Below, one piece after another: positions 38,446 to 50,916 of a stretch of 51,630 bases of DNA. Location of the stretch: assembly GCA_019637225.1 (NCBI GenBank), contig JAHBWC010000065.1, forward strand, positions 1 through 51,630. The letters are read 5' to 3'. How positions within the stretch are numbered: position 1 is the first letter of the stretch; every line of letters starts with the position of its first letter. Both the position numbers and the translations under genes were made by a program. The notes below the pieces were generated by a model. That model did no database searches. It worked only from the letters and a program-made list of their open reading frames with translations, and was not told where the DNA came from. This DNA comes from Labilithrix sp. (GTDB lineage: Bacteria > Myxococcota_A > Polyangia > Polyangiales > Polyangiaceae).

Positions 38446-39483
38446 TCACGTGCCGACGACGATGCGGACGCGCGGTCCGATCGAGACGTGGAGCGGCCCG
38501 CCGCACTCGTGCAGGTCGCCGTCGATCATGTAGCGGAGGGGCGCGCGCGGAGAGCGGATGACCGCGTGCGTGGTCACCGCTTCGTAGCTGTGGCCGGGTC
38601 TCATCGCGGTCGCGCGCCAGATGCGCGGGAGCTGCGAGACGAAGCCCATCGGCGAGGTGTGGATGCCGAGGAGGTGGAACGCGTTCGGGCGCTCCGCGAA
38701 GCGGTAGAAGGGGCGGAAGTTGAGGCCGATCTGGTCGACGGTGCCGCCGGCGACCGAGAGGTAGTCGCGCTCGGGCCAGATCGTCCCGTCGTCCGTCTCG
38801 ACCGAGCCGCGGAACGGCGCCGCCATCCGCTTGATCATGTCGCCGCCCACCGCGGCGCTCCCGACGCCGCGGAGCAGCGTCTTCGCGGCGACGAGGGGGT
38901 TCGGCGGCTGCCCGTACGCGTAGTACTCGTAGAGGAACCCGCAGACCACGCCCGTGCCGAAATTGAAGCCGTACTTCGTGGCGAGCGGCTTGCTCGGGCG
39001 CATCGACGAAGGCGCCTCGTCGTCGTCCGTGCTCGCGTTCTTCGGCGCCGCCTGGGCGCCGTCTCCGCGGATGCACATGACGTGGCGCTCGACGTCGGCG
39101 AGCGGACGCGCGGCGCGCGCGACGTACGCGCGGCAAAGGCGATCGAGCAGGCCCTCGGGGCGGCCGCGGCGGACACCGACGGCGTTCGCGACCGTGTTCA
39201 TGGTTCCGCCGCGAAGGAACGCGATCTGCGGCAGCGCGTTGCCCTGGTAGACGTCGAGGAAGCCCGTGATGGTCGTCCCGTTCGTGCCGTCGCCGCCGCT
39301 GATGCCGAGGACGTCGATGTCGAGCTTCCGGAAGTCCTCGGCGACGCGGTAGAGCTCGTCGATCGAGCCCGCCTCGCGGATGACGCCGCGGTCCCCGAGC
39401 GTGCGCGCCAGGCGCCCGGCGGCGCGCGGATCCCGCAGGTTTCGCCCGCTCCGCGGGTTGAAGATCACGCCGATTCCGGGCAC
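38446..39483 (-). CDS. Diacylglycerol kinase / sphingosine kinase-like lipid kinase
   Basis: A 345-residue DAGK-catalytic-domain protein. GVIFNPRSGRN (4-14), the nucleotide loop GGDGTNG (63-69) and GGTMNT (92-97) are diagnostic, and the C-terminal beta-sandwich holds PLRYMIDGDLHE. The family phosphorylates diacylglycerol or long-chain bases. Because the window also encodes a sphingoid-type oxoamine synthase 20 kb away, a long-chain-base substrate is an interesting possibility, but the sequence does not decide it. Start is GTG at 39483. It diverges from ygfZ with a 97-bp gap. Confidence 0.88.
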   Translation of the reverse strand: MPGIGVIFNPRSGRNLRDPRAAGRLARTLGDRGVIREAGSIDELYRVAEDFRKLDIDVLGISGGDGTNGTTITGFLDVYQGNALPQIAFLRGGTMNTVANAVGVRRGRPEGLLDRLCRAYVARAARPLADVERHVMCIRGDGAQAAPKNASTDDDEAPSSMRPSKPLATKYGFNFGTGVVCGFLYEYYAYGQPPNPLVAAKTLLRGVGSAAVGGDMIKRMAAPFRGSVETDDGTIWPERDYLSVAGGTVDQIGLNFRPFYRFAERPNAFHLLGIHTSPMGFVSQLPRIWRATAMRPGHSYEAVTTHAVIRSPRAPLRYMIDGDLHECGGPLHVSIGPRVRIVVGT

Positions 39484-39580
39484 GCTGGCCGGCAGCCTGA
39501 CCTCCCCGGGGGTACCTCGTCAAGCCGAGGGCCGCCGATTTTTCCTCCACTTTCGGTCGAGGCGGTGCCACAAACGGCTC

Positions 39581-40516
39581 ATGAGCGAGACACACCGAGA
39601 GGCGAGCGCGGCGCGCGCCGCGGCGGGGGCGGTCCTGGCGGTGCGGGCGTCCGATCGCACGGGCATCCTCGTCACGGGCAAGGACCGGACGAGCTGGCTC
39701 AACGGCCTCGTCACCTGCGATCTCGCGAAGCTAGGCGCCGCCGACGGCGCCTACGGGCTCATCGTCGAGAAGAAGGGGCGCATCCAGACCGACTTCTTCG
39801 CGGTGCCCGGCCGGAGCCGCGACGGCGCGGGCGAGGCGATCGCGCTCGGCGTGCCCCGCGACCTGGGGCAAGCGATCGTCGAGACGCTCGATCACTACCT
39901 CATCATGGAAGACGCAGAGCTCGAGCGCGTGGACCTCGCGTTCTGGTTTCTGCTCGGCCCCAAGGCGGCCGCCATCGTGTCCGAGCTTCCGGCGCCGTAC
40001 GCGGGCGCGCTCGCGCTGTTCGGGCTCGAGGGCGCCGTCGTCGCCGCGCCGTCCGCGGACGCCGAGGCGCTCGCCGGGCGCATCGCCGAGCGGGTGACCG
40101 AGGCCGGCGGCATCGTCACCGACGAGGCGACATGGGACGCCGTCCGCATCGAGCGCGGCGTCCCGCGCTTCGGGATCGAGGTCGACGCGACCCTGTACCC
40201 GCAGGAGGCGTCGCTCGAGAAGCTGGCCGTGTCGTTCGACAAGGGCTGCTACCTCGGCCAGGAGGTCGTCTACATGCTCGAGAACCGCGGGCACGTGAAG
40301 CGCAAGCTCGTCGCGCTCGAGGCCGACGGCGATGCGCCGCTCGGCAAGGGCGATCCGGTCACGACGCCCGAGGGGGCGCTCGTCGGCGACGTGAAGAGCT
40401 CCGTCGTCGGCCCCGCGGCGGGCAAGCCCGTCGCGATCGCGATGGTGAAGTGGGCGCAGACGAAGCCGGGCACCGAGCTCCGCGTCGGCGACCGCGTCGC
40501 GCGCGTTCGCGCCTGA
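39581..40516 (+). CDS. ygfZ: Folate-binding protein YgfZ
   Basis: A 311-residue GcvT-like protein that supports iron-sulfur cluster enzymes with folate. The signature KGCYLGQE is at 221-228, preceded by VRIERGVPRFGIEVDATLYPQEASL. The N-terminal RTSWLNGLVTCDLAKL and GRIQTDFFAV match the family. Glycine-cleavage T-protein is excluded by this signature. The ATG at 39581 is the natural start. Confidence 0.93.
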   Translation: MSETHREASAARAAAGAVLAVRASDRTGILVTGKDRTSWLNGLVTCDLAKLGAADGAYGLIVEKKGRIQTDFFAVPGRSRDGAGEAIALGVPRDLGQAIVETLDHYLIMEDAELERVDLAFWFLLGPKAAAIVSELPAPYAGALALFGLEGAVVAAPSADAEALAGRIAERVTEAGGIVTDEATWDAVRIERGVPRFGIEVDATLYPQEASLEKLAVSFDKGCYLGQEVVYMLENRGHVKRKLVALEADGDAPLGKGDPVTTPEGALVGDVKSSVVGPAAGKPVAIAMVKWAQTKPGTELRVGDRVARVRA

Positions 40517-40538
40517 CGCGGCGGGGCGCCCGCGCGGC

Positions 40539-40592
40539 GTGACTGCGGCGGGCCGCTCGCGCGGCGTGACTGCGGCGGGCCGCTCGCGCGGC
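40539..40592 (+). repeat. Two perfect 27-bp tandem repeats plus a partial third
   Basis: Units 40539-40565 and 40566-40592 are identical, and a third begins at 40593 before diverging. Each carries a 5-bp hairpin (GCCGC-TCGC-GCGGC). Located between convergent ygfZ and the PPC-domain gene; likely a termination region grown by duplication. Confidence 0.85.
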
Positions 40593-40640
40593 GTGACTCT
40601 GCCAGGACGGCGACGGTGCGAGCGCGCCGCGGCGTGCGCG

Positions 40641-41535
40641 TCAGAGCTTGCGATCGAGCTTGAAGTGGTTGCCCGTCGCGCCTTCGACCGGCGGAAGCGG
40701 CGTCACGCGGAGCATCTCGAGCGCGATCTCCTTGACGCGCCCGTCCTTGCCGAGGCGGAGGTGGAGGCGATCGCCGTCGCTCTTGACGACCTCGCAGCGG
40801 CCGAAGGCGAAGTGCTCGACGACGTCACCGGCGTCGGGATAGGTCTGCTCTTCTTCTTCGACCTTCGGCCGAACCGGACGCACGGGCATCGCGGCCGGAG
40901 CGCTGAACGTCGGCGAGGGCTTCGGCGCCGCGGGTCTCGGCTCGCTTGCCCGGCCGGGGCAGGCGGGGGAGGCGGCGCAGGCGCAGCAGCCGCAGGCGGG
41001 GGCGGGGCAGGGCGCGGGCGTGGCCACGGCGGGCGCGGGCGGAGGGCGCGGCGGCCGCCGGCGGAGTGCAGCGGGGCCGCGGCAGGCCGCAGGCGCCGGC
41101 GTGGGGCGCGCGTTGCGTCGAGGGATCGAGCAGCCACACGCCGGCGACGCCGGCCTGGCGCGTCGCGGTGACGTCGTCGAAGGCGGTGACCAGCACCTCG
41201 AGCGCGCCGACGCGCGCCTCGACGATCTCGCCGGCGATGGTCTCGAGGCCGGTGTCGGTCTCGCGCGCGAGGACGGCGCGGAGCCCGCACGTCACGTCGC
41301 CTTGCGACAGGCCGATGCTGCCCTCGAGGGCGACGACCTGCACGCTGCCGGCGACGCCGCGTACGGACGTCCCGCCGAGGGCGCGGATACGGACGTCGTG
41401 CAAGATGCCGCTCGCGCGCATCCATCCCGCGAGGACGACCTCGTCGCGCAACGTCCCGAGGAGCGCGTCCGGGAGGCGCGCGGGATCCGTGAGACGGAAG
41501 AGCACGTGGCGCGCGTTCGACGTCGTTACCGTCAT
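40641..41535 (-). pseudogene. PPC (DUF296)-domain protein with a frameshift in its linker
   Basis: The N-terminal frame (start ATG 41535, strong GGAGAGAGG site) encodes a PPC/DUF296 domain: RHVLFRLTDPARLPDALLGTL, LAGWMRASGILHDVRI, VALEGSIGLSQG. About 145 residues in, at a Pro/Ala-rich linker (41040-41090), this frame turns Arg-rich. A second frame runs from there to 40641 with a well-formed C-terminal domain (EEEEQTYPDAGDVVEHFAFGRCEVVK, VKEIALEMLRVTPLPP). Both halves look under selection, so a one-base indel in a G/C run, real or a base-calling error, is likely. Starts inside the stop of the upstream barrel gene (ATGA). Confidence 0.7.
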
Positions 41536-42710
41536 GGCCCTCTCTCCTGCTCGTGGCCGTCCGGCGCGCGCTCGGCGTGAGGCTCGGCCGGGCAGCCGGG
41601 GCGCTCGCCGCCGCGCTCGCCGGGCTGCGTCGGGCAGCGGTCGATCCGGTCGGGGACGCCGTCGCCGTCGGTGTCGCGGTTCATCGGCGCGTAGGTCACG
41701 CCGAGGACGAAGCGGAAGCGCGGCACCGTCGTCGGATCCTCCGAGAGCGGAATCGGCCCGCCGCCGCCGCCGAAGAACGACACGTCGCCGCCGAGGACGG
41801 GCGCGGAGCGGAGCCCGAGCAGCCACTCCGCGGGGATGATGGTCCTGCCGTCGGATTCGAGCCTGGCGCTGCGCTGCTCGGCGAAGTTCACGTAGGCGCG
41901 CCCCTCGAGGAACACGGAGAGGACGTCGCGCGGGAGGATGTCGACGCCGGCGCCGAGCGCCGTCGTGAGCTGCGTCCCGATGCGCGCCCCGGCGAACTCC
42001 GTCACCGGGCGGACGCGCGCGCCGACGTCGGCGCCGAAGAACATCCGGGAGACGCGGTAGTCGGCGGCGAGGCTCGGCGCGAAGACCATCGTGCGCTCGC
42101 CCGCGAAGCTCGTGTTGTCGCCCGCGGGGGCGGAGAAGGTGAGCCGGGTCGCGAGCGCGAAGCCCTTGCCGGCGCCGCCCTCTTCGGCGGCCTTCCAGAG
42201 GTCGCCACGCTCGCGCGGGACGAGCGCGTAGGCGAGGCCGAAGCGCATGTCGCGCACGGCCGTGTCGCGGACCGGGCGTCCGCCGGTGAGCGGGCTCGTG
42301 CCGGCGCCGGTCTGCACGAGCGTGATCGGCATGCCGAGGTCGAGCTGCAGCTGGTCGGTGACGCCGTAGGCGAACAGGAAGTTCGCGTTGACCTGGTCGT
42401 CGATCGCGAACTGGTCGCTGCCCGCGCCGCCCGGAGACGGCCCGCCGACGATGATCGGCCGCGACTGCCAGCTCGTCACGAGGCCGAAGGCGATCTGCCG
42501 CTCGGCGACCGTCTCCGCGCTTCCGACGGCGGCGAAGCGCTGCGGCCCCGCGTGCGGCCAGAACGTGTCGCTGTTGATGCACGTGCTGATCAGCGGGTTA
42601 TTGCACTGCTGCGCGCGTGCATCGCTCTCCGCCATCCAGAGGACGGACAGCATCGAGACGTAGGCCAGAGCCCCCCGGGCGAGAACCCGTCGCATGAGCC
42701 CGCGCACCAT
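41532..42710 (-). CDS. Outer-membrane beta-barrel protein ending in a thrombospondin type-3-like repeat
   Basis: A 392-residue exported protein (signal 1-33, ARAQ). The body shows amphipathic strands with many Gly and aromatic turns (FLFAYGVTDQLQLDLGMPITLV, SLAADYRVSRMFFGADVGARV), as in porin-like barrels of myxobacteria. The end has one calcium-binding-type repeat DTDGDGVPDRIDRCPTQPG. Proteins of this type usually continue into an OmpA domain, absent here: the chain stops about 20 residues later. ATG at 42710. Divergent from maf by 46 bp. Confidence 0.8.
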   Translation of the reverse strand: MVRGLMRRVLARGALAYVSMLSVLWMAESDARAQQCNNPLISTCINSDTFWPHAGPQRFAAVGSAETVAERQIAFGLVTSWQSRPIIVGGPSPGGAGSDQFAIDDQVNANFLFAYGVTDQLQLDLGMPITLVQTGAGTSPLTGGRPVRDTAVRDMRFGLAYALVPRERGDLWKAAEEGGAGKGFALATRLTFSAPAGDNTSFAGERTMVFAPSLAADYRVSRMFFGADVGARVRPVTEFAGARIGTQLTTALGAGVDILPRDVLSVFLEGRAYVNFAEQRSARLESDGRTIIPAEWLLGLRSAPVLGGDVSFFGGGGGPIPLSEDPTTVPRFRFVLGVTYAPMNRDTDGDGVPDRIDRCPTQPGERGGERPGCPAEPHAERAPDGHEQERGP

Positions 42711-42756
42711 ACCAGAGTTGACTCTTCGGCTTCATTGGGAAAAGAACGTGACCCCG

Positions 42757-43418
<662 letters not shown>

Positions 43419-43422
<4 letters not shown>

Positions 43423-44888
43423 CGAAGGACCAGCGCCGCGACGTGCTCGTCGTCGCGGCCGTTGGGCTCCTCGCGCGCCTCGCGGTCGTCGCGTGGGCCG
43501 CCCAGCGCATCCCGCCGTCGGCGGACGGCGCCTACTACGACAAGCTCGCGACCCGCATCGCCGAGGGTCAGGGCTACACCTGGCTCTGGCCGGACGGCGC
43601 GGTGACGTACGCGGCGCACTATCCGGTCGGCTACCCGGCGATGGTCGCGCTCGGGTACGCGGTCTTCGGCGCACGTCCGGTGGTGGCGATGGCCCTGAAC
43701 GCGCTCGTCGGGACGGCGGCCGGCGTGGGCACGTGGTCGCTCGTCGCGCGCGCGTCTCCGCGGCGATCGCTCGCGCTCGCGGCCGGGCTCGTCGTGGCGC
43801 TGCATCCGGTGCTCGTGCCGTACACCGCCGCGCTGATGACCGAAGGCGTGACGACGGCGCTCGTCGTGGTCGCGGCGGCGCTCGCTGCGCGCGCGCGGGC
43901 GGCGAGCGAGCGCGACCGGGCGGGCGCCTCGCAGGCCCGCGGACCGTTCGCGCGGGTGCGGCGAGCGCGCTGGCTCGTGCTCACCGGGCTCGTGATGGGG
44001 GTCGCCACGCTCGTGCGACCGCAGACGCTCGCGCTCGCGCCGGTCCTCGGGTGGCTGGCCACGACGGGGCATTCGGAGGGCGATCGACGTCCGCTCGCGC
44101 GCGCGCTCCGGCAGGGCGCCACGGCTGCCCTGCTCGTGACGGGCCTCGCGCTCGCCGTGTGCGCGCCGTGGACCGCACGGAACTGCGCGCGCATGGAGCG
44201 ATGCGCGCTCGTCAGCGTCAACGGCGGCTGGAACCTCGCGATCGGGACGCAGACGGAGAGCGGCGGCTGGCACGAGCTCGCGGTCCCTGAGGCGTGCGCG
44301 ACGGTCTTCCAGGAGGCGGCCAAGGACGAGTGCTTCGGTCGCGAGGCGGCGAAGACGATCGCGCGGAGTCCCGGCCGCTGGCTCGCGCGCGCCCCCGCGA
44401 AGCTCCGCGCGACCTTCGACTACTTCGGCGCGGCGCCCTGGTACCTCCACACGGCGAACGCCGAGGCCTTCTCGTACCGCGCGAAGGTGGCGCTCGGGGC
44501 CTTCGAGACGTTGGCGTCACGCCTCCTTTTGGCCGCGGCGCTCGTGACGCTCCTGAGGGCGCGCGATGGCGATTCCAGCTCGAGCGCGCTCCGCCGGCTC
44601 CGCAAGGCGCTCGCGGCGGTCGGCCTCGTCGCGTGCGTCCTCGTTCCGGGCGTCGTCGGCTACCTCGCGCTCGCCGGGGCGATCGCGGCCCTCGGCCCGC
44701 GCGCTCTCGGGCGGGCCCCGCTCGTCGTCCCGTTCACCGCGGCGGTCATCGCCGCGACGGCGGTGACGCACGCGGTGTTCTTCGGCGCGGGGCGCTACGG
44801 CATGGTCGTGGTCCCGTTCGTCGCCGCGCTCGCGTTCGTCGGCACCGGCCGCGCTCGAGGCGGCGCGAGCGGCGACGTCGCGACGTGA
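43419..44888 (+). CDS. GT39-type membrane glycosyltransferase
   Basis: A 489-residue protein with 11-12 membrane helices. The first periplasmic loop carries SADGAYYDKLATRIAEGQGY, with the Asp/Glu pattern of dolichyl-phosphate-mannose or polyprenyl-phosphate-sugar transferases (PMT_2/GT39), and HYPVGYPAMVALGYAVFG follows. A long Arg-rich cytoplasmic loop sits near residues 155-190. It would transfer a sugar from a polyprenyl carrier to a lipid or protein outside the cytoplasm. GTG start coupled to maf; followed by rnpB. Confidence 0.8.
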
Positions 44889-44929
44889 ACCCAGCTCTTG
44901 CGCGGACGGCGTCGCGGGCCCATGCTGCC

Positions 44930-45372
44930 GGCGTCGATGCCGTACAGGCGATCGCCGGTCGCGGGTCCTCCTCGAAAGAGAGCGGCACCGCGACGGGAGG
45001 AAAGTCCGAGCTCCACAGAGCGCGATGCCGGGTAACGCCCGGTGGCGGAAACGCCAAGGAAAGTGCAACAGAGAACAGACCGCCTGGCCGGCCTCGGCCC
45101 GCCAGGTAAGGGTGAAACGGCGGGGTAAGAGCCCACCGCGTCTCCGGTGACGGAGACGGCGAGGCAGACCCCATCGGGAGCAAGGCCACATAGGCGGGCG
45201 TGCCGCTCCGAAGGCCGCGAGGTCTTCGGGGAGGTGACGGACGGCTCGTCCGAGCCCGCGGGTAGGCTGCTCGAGGCGACCGGTAACGGTCGTCCTAGAG
45301 GAATGATACGCCGCCGCGTCGAGGGCGACCTCGCCGCGGAACAGAACTCGGCTTACGGACGACGTCGACCAC
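44930..45372 (+). ncRNA. rnpB: RNase P RNA (class A)
   Basis: The catalytic RNA of tRNA 5' maturation. Conserved elements: GGGAGGAAAGTCCGAGCTCCACAGAG (about 44995-45020; CR-I), GGTGGCGGAAACGCCAAGGAAAGTGCAACAGA, AGGGTGAAACGGCGGGGTAAGAGCCCACCG (CR-II/III), TAGAGGAATGATACGCC and the 3' CAGAACTCGGCTTACGG (CR-IV/V). The 5' GTCGATGCCGTA and 3' TACGG...GTCGAC regions pair as P1. Ends are approximate, about 440 nt, somewhat long for class A. Confidence 0.95.
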
Positions 45373-45374
45373 GG

Positions 45375-45406
45375 AGCCCTCGCGCAAGCGGGGGCTTCGC
45401 GCTTTT
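45375..45406 (+). terminator. Probable rnpB terminator
   Basis: A 9-bp stem (45375-45383 with 45388-45396, one U-G pair) capped by a GCAA tetraloop, followed by a short TTTT at 45403-45406. Confidence 0.6.
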
Positions 45407-45529
45407 GTGGCCGGCGTCGGCGCGCGGGACACGCGGACGGACAGCGAAGCGCGGCCGTAGCGGGACGACCTTGACTTCGGGCTACGGGCCGACCAGGATC
45501 ACAATCCGCTCATCCGCATAGACAGATTC
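45407..45529. promoter_or_regulatory. Upstream region of the ArsR-methyltransferase gene with ATCCGC direct repeat
   Basis: ATCCGC occurs at 45504-45509 and 45512-45517, about 15 bp before the start codon, a position suiting autoregulation by the HTH protein. No strong -35/-10 or Shine-Dalgarno sequence is visible. Confidence 0.35.
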
Positions 45530-46513
45530 ATGTCGCTCGCGCACTACGTCGGCACGCTGAACCTCCTCGGCGACGAGAGTCGTATGCGGCTCTGCGCCCT
45601 GCTCCGCGAGCGTGAGCTCCGCGTGACCGATCTCGTCCGCGTGACCGGGATCTCGCAGTCGCGCGTGTCGACCCACCTCGCGCGCCTGCGCGAGGGCGGC
45701 TTCGTCCGCGACCGGCGCGACGGCCAGCAGGCCTTCTACGCGCTCGCCCTCGACACGCTGCCGAGCACCGCGCGCGCGGTCCTCGACGAAGCGGCGAGCT
45801 CGTCCGATCCGACCCTCGACGGCGATCGCCGCCGGCTCGAGGAGCTCCAGGCCGAGCAGCGCGGCCGGCTGCCCGAGTCGTTCGCGGGGGAGATGGAGCG
45901 GCACTACTCGCCGGGTCGCACCTGGCAGTCGCTCGCGGTCGGGCTCGCCGCGCTCCTCCGCCTCGGCGACGTGCTCGACGTCGGCTCGGGCGACGGCGCC
46001 GCGGCGGGCTACCTCGCGCCCTATTGCCGCTCGCTCACGTGCATCGACACGAGCGCCCGCATGATCGACGCCGCGCGAGCGCGCCTGGCGCGCCACGAGA
46101 ACGCGAGCGCGCGCGTCGCCGACGTCCACGACCTGCCGTTCGGCGCGGCGTCGTTCGACTCGGTCGTCGTCTTTCACACGCTCACGTACGCCGAGCGCCC
46201 GTCGCGCGCGCTCGACGAGTGCGCACGCGTGCTCCGCCCCGGCGGACGCCTCGTCCTCTTGTCGCTCGACGAGCACGAGCAGAAGGACGTCACCGCGCCC
46301 TACGGGGAGCGCCACGCCGGGTTCTCTCCCCGGACGCTCCGCGGCCTTCTCGCGCGCGCGGGCCTCTCGGTCTCGTTCTGCGACGTCGTCTGCCGCGAGG
46401 CGAAGAAGCCCCACTTCGAGGTGGTGCTCGCCGTCGCCGACAAGCTCCCGCTCCGCGCGCGCTCCGAAGGCGCGGGCCGTACACGTACCCGTACTCGATC
46501 CAAGACAGGTTGA
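45530..46513 (+). CDS. sahR: ArsR-family regulator fused to a SAM-dependent methyltransferase domain (SahR-like)
   Basis: A 327-residue fusion. Residues 1-75 form an ArsR-type winged helix (LLGDESRMRLCALLRERELRVTDLVRVTG, SQSRVSTHLARLREGGFV). After a linker, 130-310 is a class I methyltransferase: motif I VLDVGSGDG (148-156), CIDTSARMIDAA, then FDSVVVFHTL and VLRPGGRLVLLSLDEHE. Desulfovibrio SahR, which senses S-adenosylhomocysteine and controls the methionine cycle, has this architecture. The metH start 5 bp downstream fits that role. The Rossmann domain may be a sensor rather than an enzyme. Confidence 0.82.
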   Translation: MSLAHYVGTLNLLGDESRMRLCALLRERELRVTDLVRVTGISQSRVSTHLARLREGGFVRDRRDGQQAFYALALDTLPSTARAVLDEAASSSDPTLDGDRRRLEELQAEQRGRLPESFAGEMERHYSPGRTWQSLAVGLAALLRLGDVLDVGSGDGAAAGYLAPYCRSLTCIDTSARMIDAARARLARHENASARVADVHDLPFGAASFDSVVVFHTLTYAERPSRALDECARVLRPGGRLVLLSLDEHEQKDVTAPYGERHAGFSPRTLRGLLARAGLSVSFCDVVCREAKKPHFEVVLAVADKLPLRARSEGAGRTRTRTRSKTG

Positions 46514-46518
46514 CTCCG

Positions 46519-50361
<3,843 letters not shown>

Positions 50362-50475
50362 ACGGGAGCGGCCCGGCGGCGGCCGTGAGGGTCGCCGCGG
50401 CCGTCCGACGGAGGAGCTCTGGGAGCCTCCACGCGACGGTTGGCCCATCCCCTCGGCGGTGGCCGATAATGGGCC

Positions 50476-50868
50476 ATGGGCATCCCCGCGGTCACCGCGC
50501 TCTACGGGTCACTGAACGCCATCCTCAACATCGCGCTGGCGAACCGCGTCTCGACGCTCCGCAGGCGCGACCGGGTCTCGATCGGCGCCGGCGACTCGAA
50601 GGATCTCCTCCTCGCGGTGCGGATCCACGCGAACAACGCCGAGTTCGTCCCGCTGGCCCTCGTCATGATCCTCCTCGCGGAGCTGTGCGGCGGCGCGAGC
50701 CTCTGGCTCCACGTCGCGGGCGGGGGTCTCCTCGTCGCGCGCCTCCTTCACGTCGTCGGGATGCCGCGGCGGGCGCCCAACGTGTACCGCTTCGTGGGCA
50801 CCGGGCTGACCTGGGTCGGCATCGTCGCGGTGTCCTGCTGGGTGCTCTGGCTCCGCCGCGGACACTGA
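50476..50868 (+). CDS. MAPEG-family membrane protein
   Basis: A 130-residue protein with four membrane helices. RIHANNAEFVPLALVMILLAEL (about 54-75) is the MAPEG signature, with RLLHVVGM and NVYRFVGTGLTW later. Members conjugate glutathione to lipophilic compounds or act as peroxidases; bacterial function is often unknown. Monocistronic between metH and a convergent phosphatase gene, 48 bp away. Confidence 0.88.
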   Translation: MGIPAVTALYGSLNAILNIALANRVSTLRRRDRVSIGAGDSKDLLLAVRIHANNAEFVPLALVMILLAELCGGASLWLHVAGGGLLVARLLHVVGMPRRAPNVYRFVGTGLTWVGIVAVSCWVLWLRRGH

Positions 50869-50916
50869 GGCGACGCTCGGGCGTGCGCTGACGCGCGTGC
50901 GCTTAGCGCCTAGCGC

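Noticed and set aside
45407..46518. SAM or SAH riboswitch controlling metH
   Set aside because: No aptamer-like conserved core was seen; the space before metH is 5 bp after a regulator gene that can explain control.
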